From positions 1 to 64,000 of the forward strand of contig JBGTQJ010000052.1 in NCBI GenBank assembly GCA_041941305.1: 64,000 nt of DNA. Reading direction: 5' to 3'. Under the pieces are notes generated by a model, which saw only the letters and a list, made by a program, of their open reading frames with translations, searched no databases and was not told the origin of the DNA. The translations under genes were made by a program, and so were the position numbers. This DNA comes from JANSWP01 sp041941305 (GTDB lineage: Bacteria > Bacteroidota > Bacteroidia > Chitinophagales > Saprospiraceae). Positions 63,250 to 64,000 of the stretch are shown in pieces (positions within the stretch are counted from its first letter, which is position 1; the number at the start of each line of letters is the position of its first letter).

Positions 63250-63329
63250 AAGTTCAAGTTCAAGACCAAGTTCAAGTTCAAACAACCTAAAATGAACCTG
63301 GTCTTGAACCTGGTCTTGAACTTAAACTT
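63250..63329. repeat. AAGTTC-type hairpin overlapping a stop codon
   Basis: 63250-63268 pairs with 63311-63329 with one mismatch. The first 32 bp (63250-63281) are identical to 40957-40988. The minus-strand stop codon of the phosphatidyltransferase (63322-63324) lies inside the stem, and the other edge is 11 nt from the next ATG. Confidence 0.8.
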
Positions 63330-64000
63330 CTTTTCCCGCTTGAACATGCGCCTGCACGGAAAAGGCAAATACAAAAAATGCCATAATGGCCACGTAGGTC
63401 AGCGCCAAAGGCATTTGTCCAATGATACCGAGTAAAAAGAAAATCAAGGCAAACAAATCTCGTTTACCAAAAAGACCGGCGACTTGCATGATTTTATCAA
63501 AGGTGGAATTGCCATCCTGAAAACTGTATTTCACATTGAGCAAGGTGCCACCCGCTTTAAATCTTAGCAGATAGAGATACAAACTTCCCAGGGCAAGGAC
63601 TGCGAATACAACTGCCAGGATTCCAGATATTTTCACAAAATCCGATGCGCCATTTCTATAAATTCCAATGATGATTCCCGCAAGTGCAGCCAGATAACAC
63701 AAATTATCTACAATGGTATCCAGCCATTGTCCAAATGGGGAAGATTTGAATTTCAAACGAGCCAATTCACCATCAACTCCATCTAAAACTGAAGTCAAAT
63801 GAAATAAGGCACCCCCAATCAAATAATTCCAATATCCACCAAGAGCGAGAAAAAATCCAGTCACCATTCCAATTAATCCAGTAAAGACAGTGAATTGATT
63901 TGGCGTAACGGAGGTATGCGCCAATACACGACTAATAGAAATAGAAATTGGGCGATTAAGATTTTTGGAAACCCATCCGTCTGTGGGTTTTATAAGGCTT
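63322..64000 (-). CDS. CDP-alcohol phosphatidyltransferase family protein (5' end outside window)
   Basis: At least 225 residues; the frame stays open to the window edge, reading LIKPTDGWVSKNLNRPISISISR before LAHTSVTPNQ, so the start is beyond 64000. The signature DGxDGxxARx8GxxxDxxxD is complete: DGVDGELARLKFKSSPFGQWLDTIVD. Five or so membrane helices follow. These enzymes transfer a phospho-alcohol from a CDP donor to lipid or inositol headgroups. The upstream TDGWVSKNLNRP is typical of members whose N-terminus carries a nucleotidyltransferase domain; whether one is fused here cannot be seen. Confidence 0.9.
   Translation of the reverse strand, partial: SLIKPTDGWVSKNLNRPISISISRVLAHTSVTPNQFTVFTGLIGMVTGFFLALGGYWNYLIGGALFHLTSVLDGVDGELARLKFKSSPFGQWLDTIVDNLCYLAALAGIIIGIYRNGASDFVKISGILAVVFAVLALGSLYLYLLRFKAGGTLLNVKYSFQDGNSTFDKIMQVAGLFGKRDLFALIFFLLGIIGQMPLALTYVAIMAFFVFAFSVQAHVQAGKEV

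Noticed and set aside
1..64000. tRNA, rRNA or integrase/phage genes
   Set aside because: None could be recognised on either strand on reading the intergenic regions; a covariance-model search was not possible.

Overview
The window looks like ordinary chromosome from a member of the Bacteroidota, most likely a Saprospiria-type organism (Lewinella or Haliscomenobacter-like; this placement is inference). The evidence is six secreted proteins with type IX secretion (T9SS) C-terminal signals (five type A, one CHU_C/type B), two TonB-dependent receptors with carboxypeptidase-like N-terminal domains, many Sec and lipoprotein signals, a TANNTTTG-type promoter in front of a TPP riboswitch, a moderately AT-rich composition, and intergenic palindromes of the kind common in this phylum. 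I saw no rRNA, tRNA, CRISPR array, prophage or transposase gene.

Layout. 0.2-8.3 kb: three secreted hydrolases on the + strand (subtilisin-like protease, cyanophycinase-like S51 peptidase, penicillin-acylase-family amidase). 8.3-17.5 kb: a minus-strand block with a Uma2 nuclease, an EamA transporter, an Oar-like TonB receptor, an unknown coiled-coil exported protein, and a leucine-rich-repeat protein behind a glycosyltransferase. 17.8-20.7 kb: CoA-acylating methylmalonate/malonate-semialdehyde dehydrogenase followed by a class III aminotransferase, a plausible beta-alanine/beta-aminoisobutyrate catabolic pair. 20.9-26.7 kb: a very long WG-repeat protein, the diadenylate cyclase cdaA, and a CHU_C protein whose stop codon overlaps that of cdaA. 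26.9-33.9 kb: a lipoprotein metallopeptidase, an unknown acidic protein, a DUF3298 lipoprotein, a MATE exporter, a sorbosone-dehydrogenase-like lipoprotein and a methyltransferase. 34.1-36.1 kb: panD, a flippase-like membrane protein and rfaE2. 36.3-43.4 kb: three exported SnoaL/NTF2-fold proteins (one fused to a VOC domain) interleaved with a leaderless subtilisin carrying two P-domains and a GH13 alpha-amylase. 43.7-50.8 kb: an ABC permease, dihydroorotase, an ECF sigma factor, a DUF3667 protein and a NadR-like kinase. 50.8-53.8 kb: promoter, TPP riboswitch and TonB receptor, i.e. a thiamin-responsive outer-membrane uptake unit. 53.9-64 kb: an unknown exported protein, a Ycf48-like T9SS protein, an exported Hcp-like protein, DinB, an HSL-type esterase, two tandem paralogous T9SS proteins, a glycosyltransferase and a CDP-alcohol phosphatidyltransferase cut by the window end.

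The most unusual structure lies between genes. The window is full of long, often perfect inverted repeats. Three unrelated ones have 28-bp arms. Four end 11-14 nt before a start codon. Several are built from 6-7-bp tandem units. At least three larger fold-back elements of 150-176 bp are present, one of them flanked by 11-bp direct repeats like a MITE.
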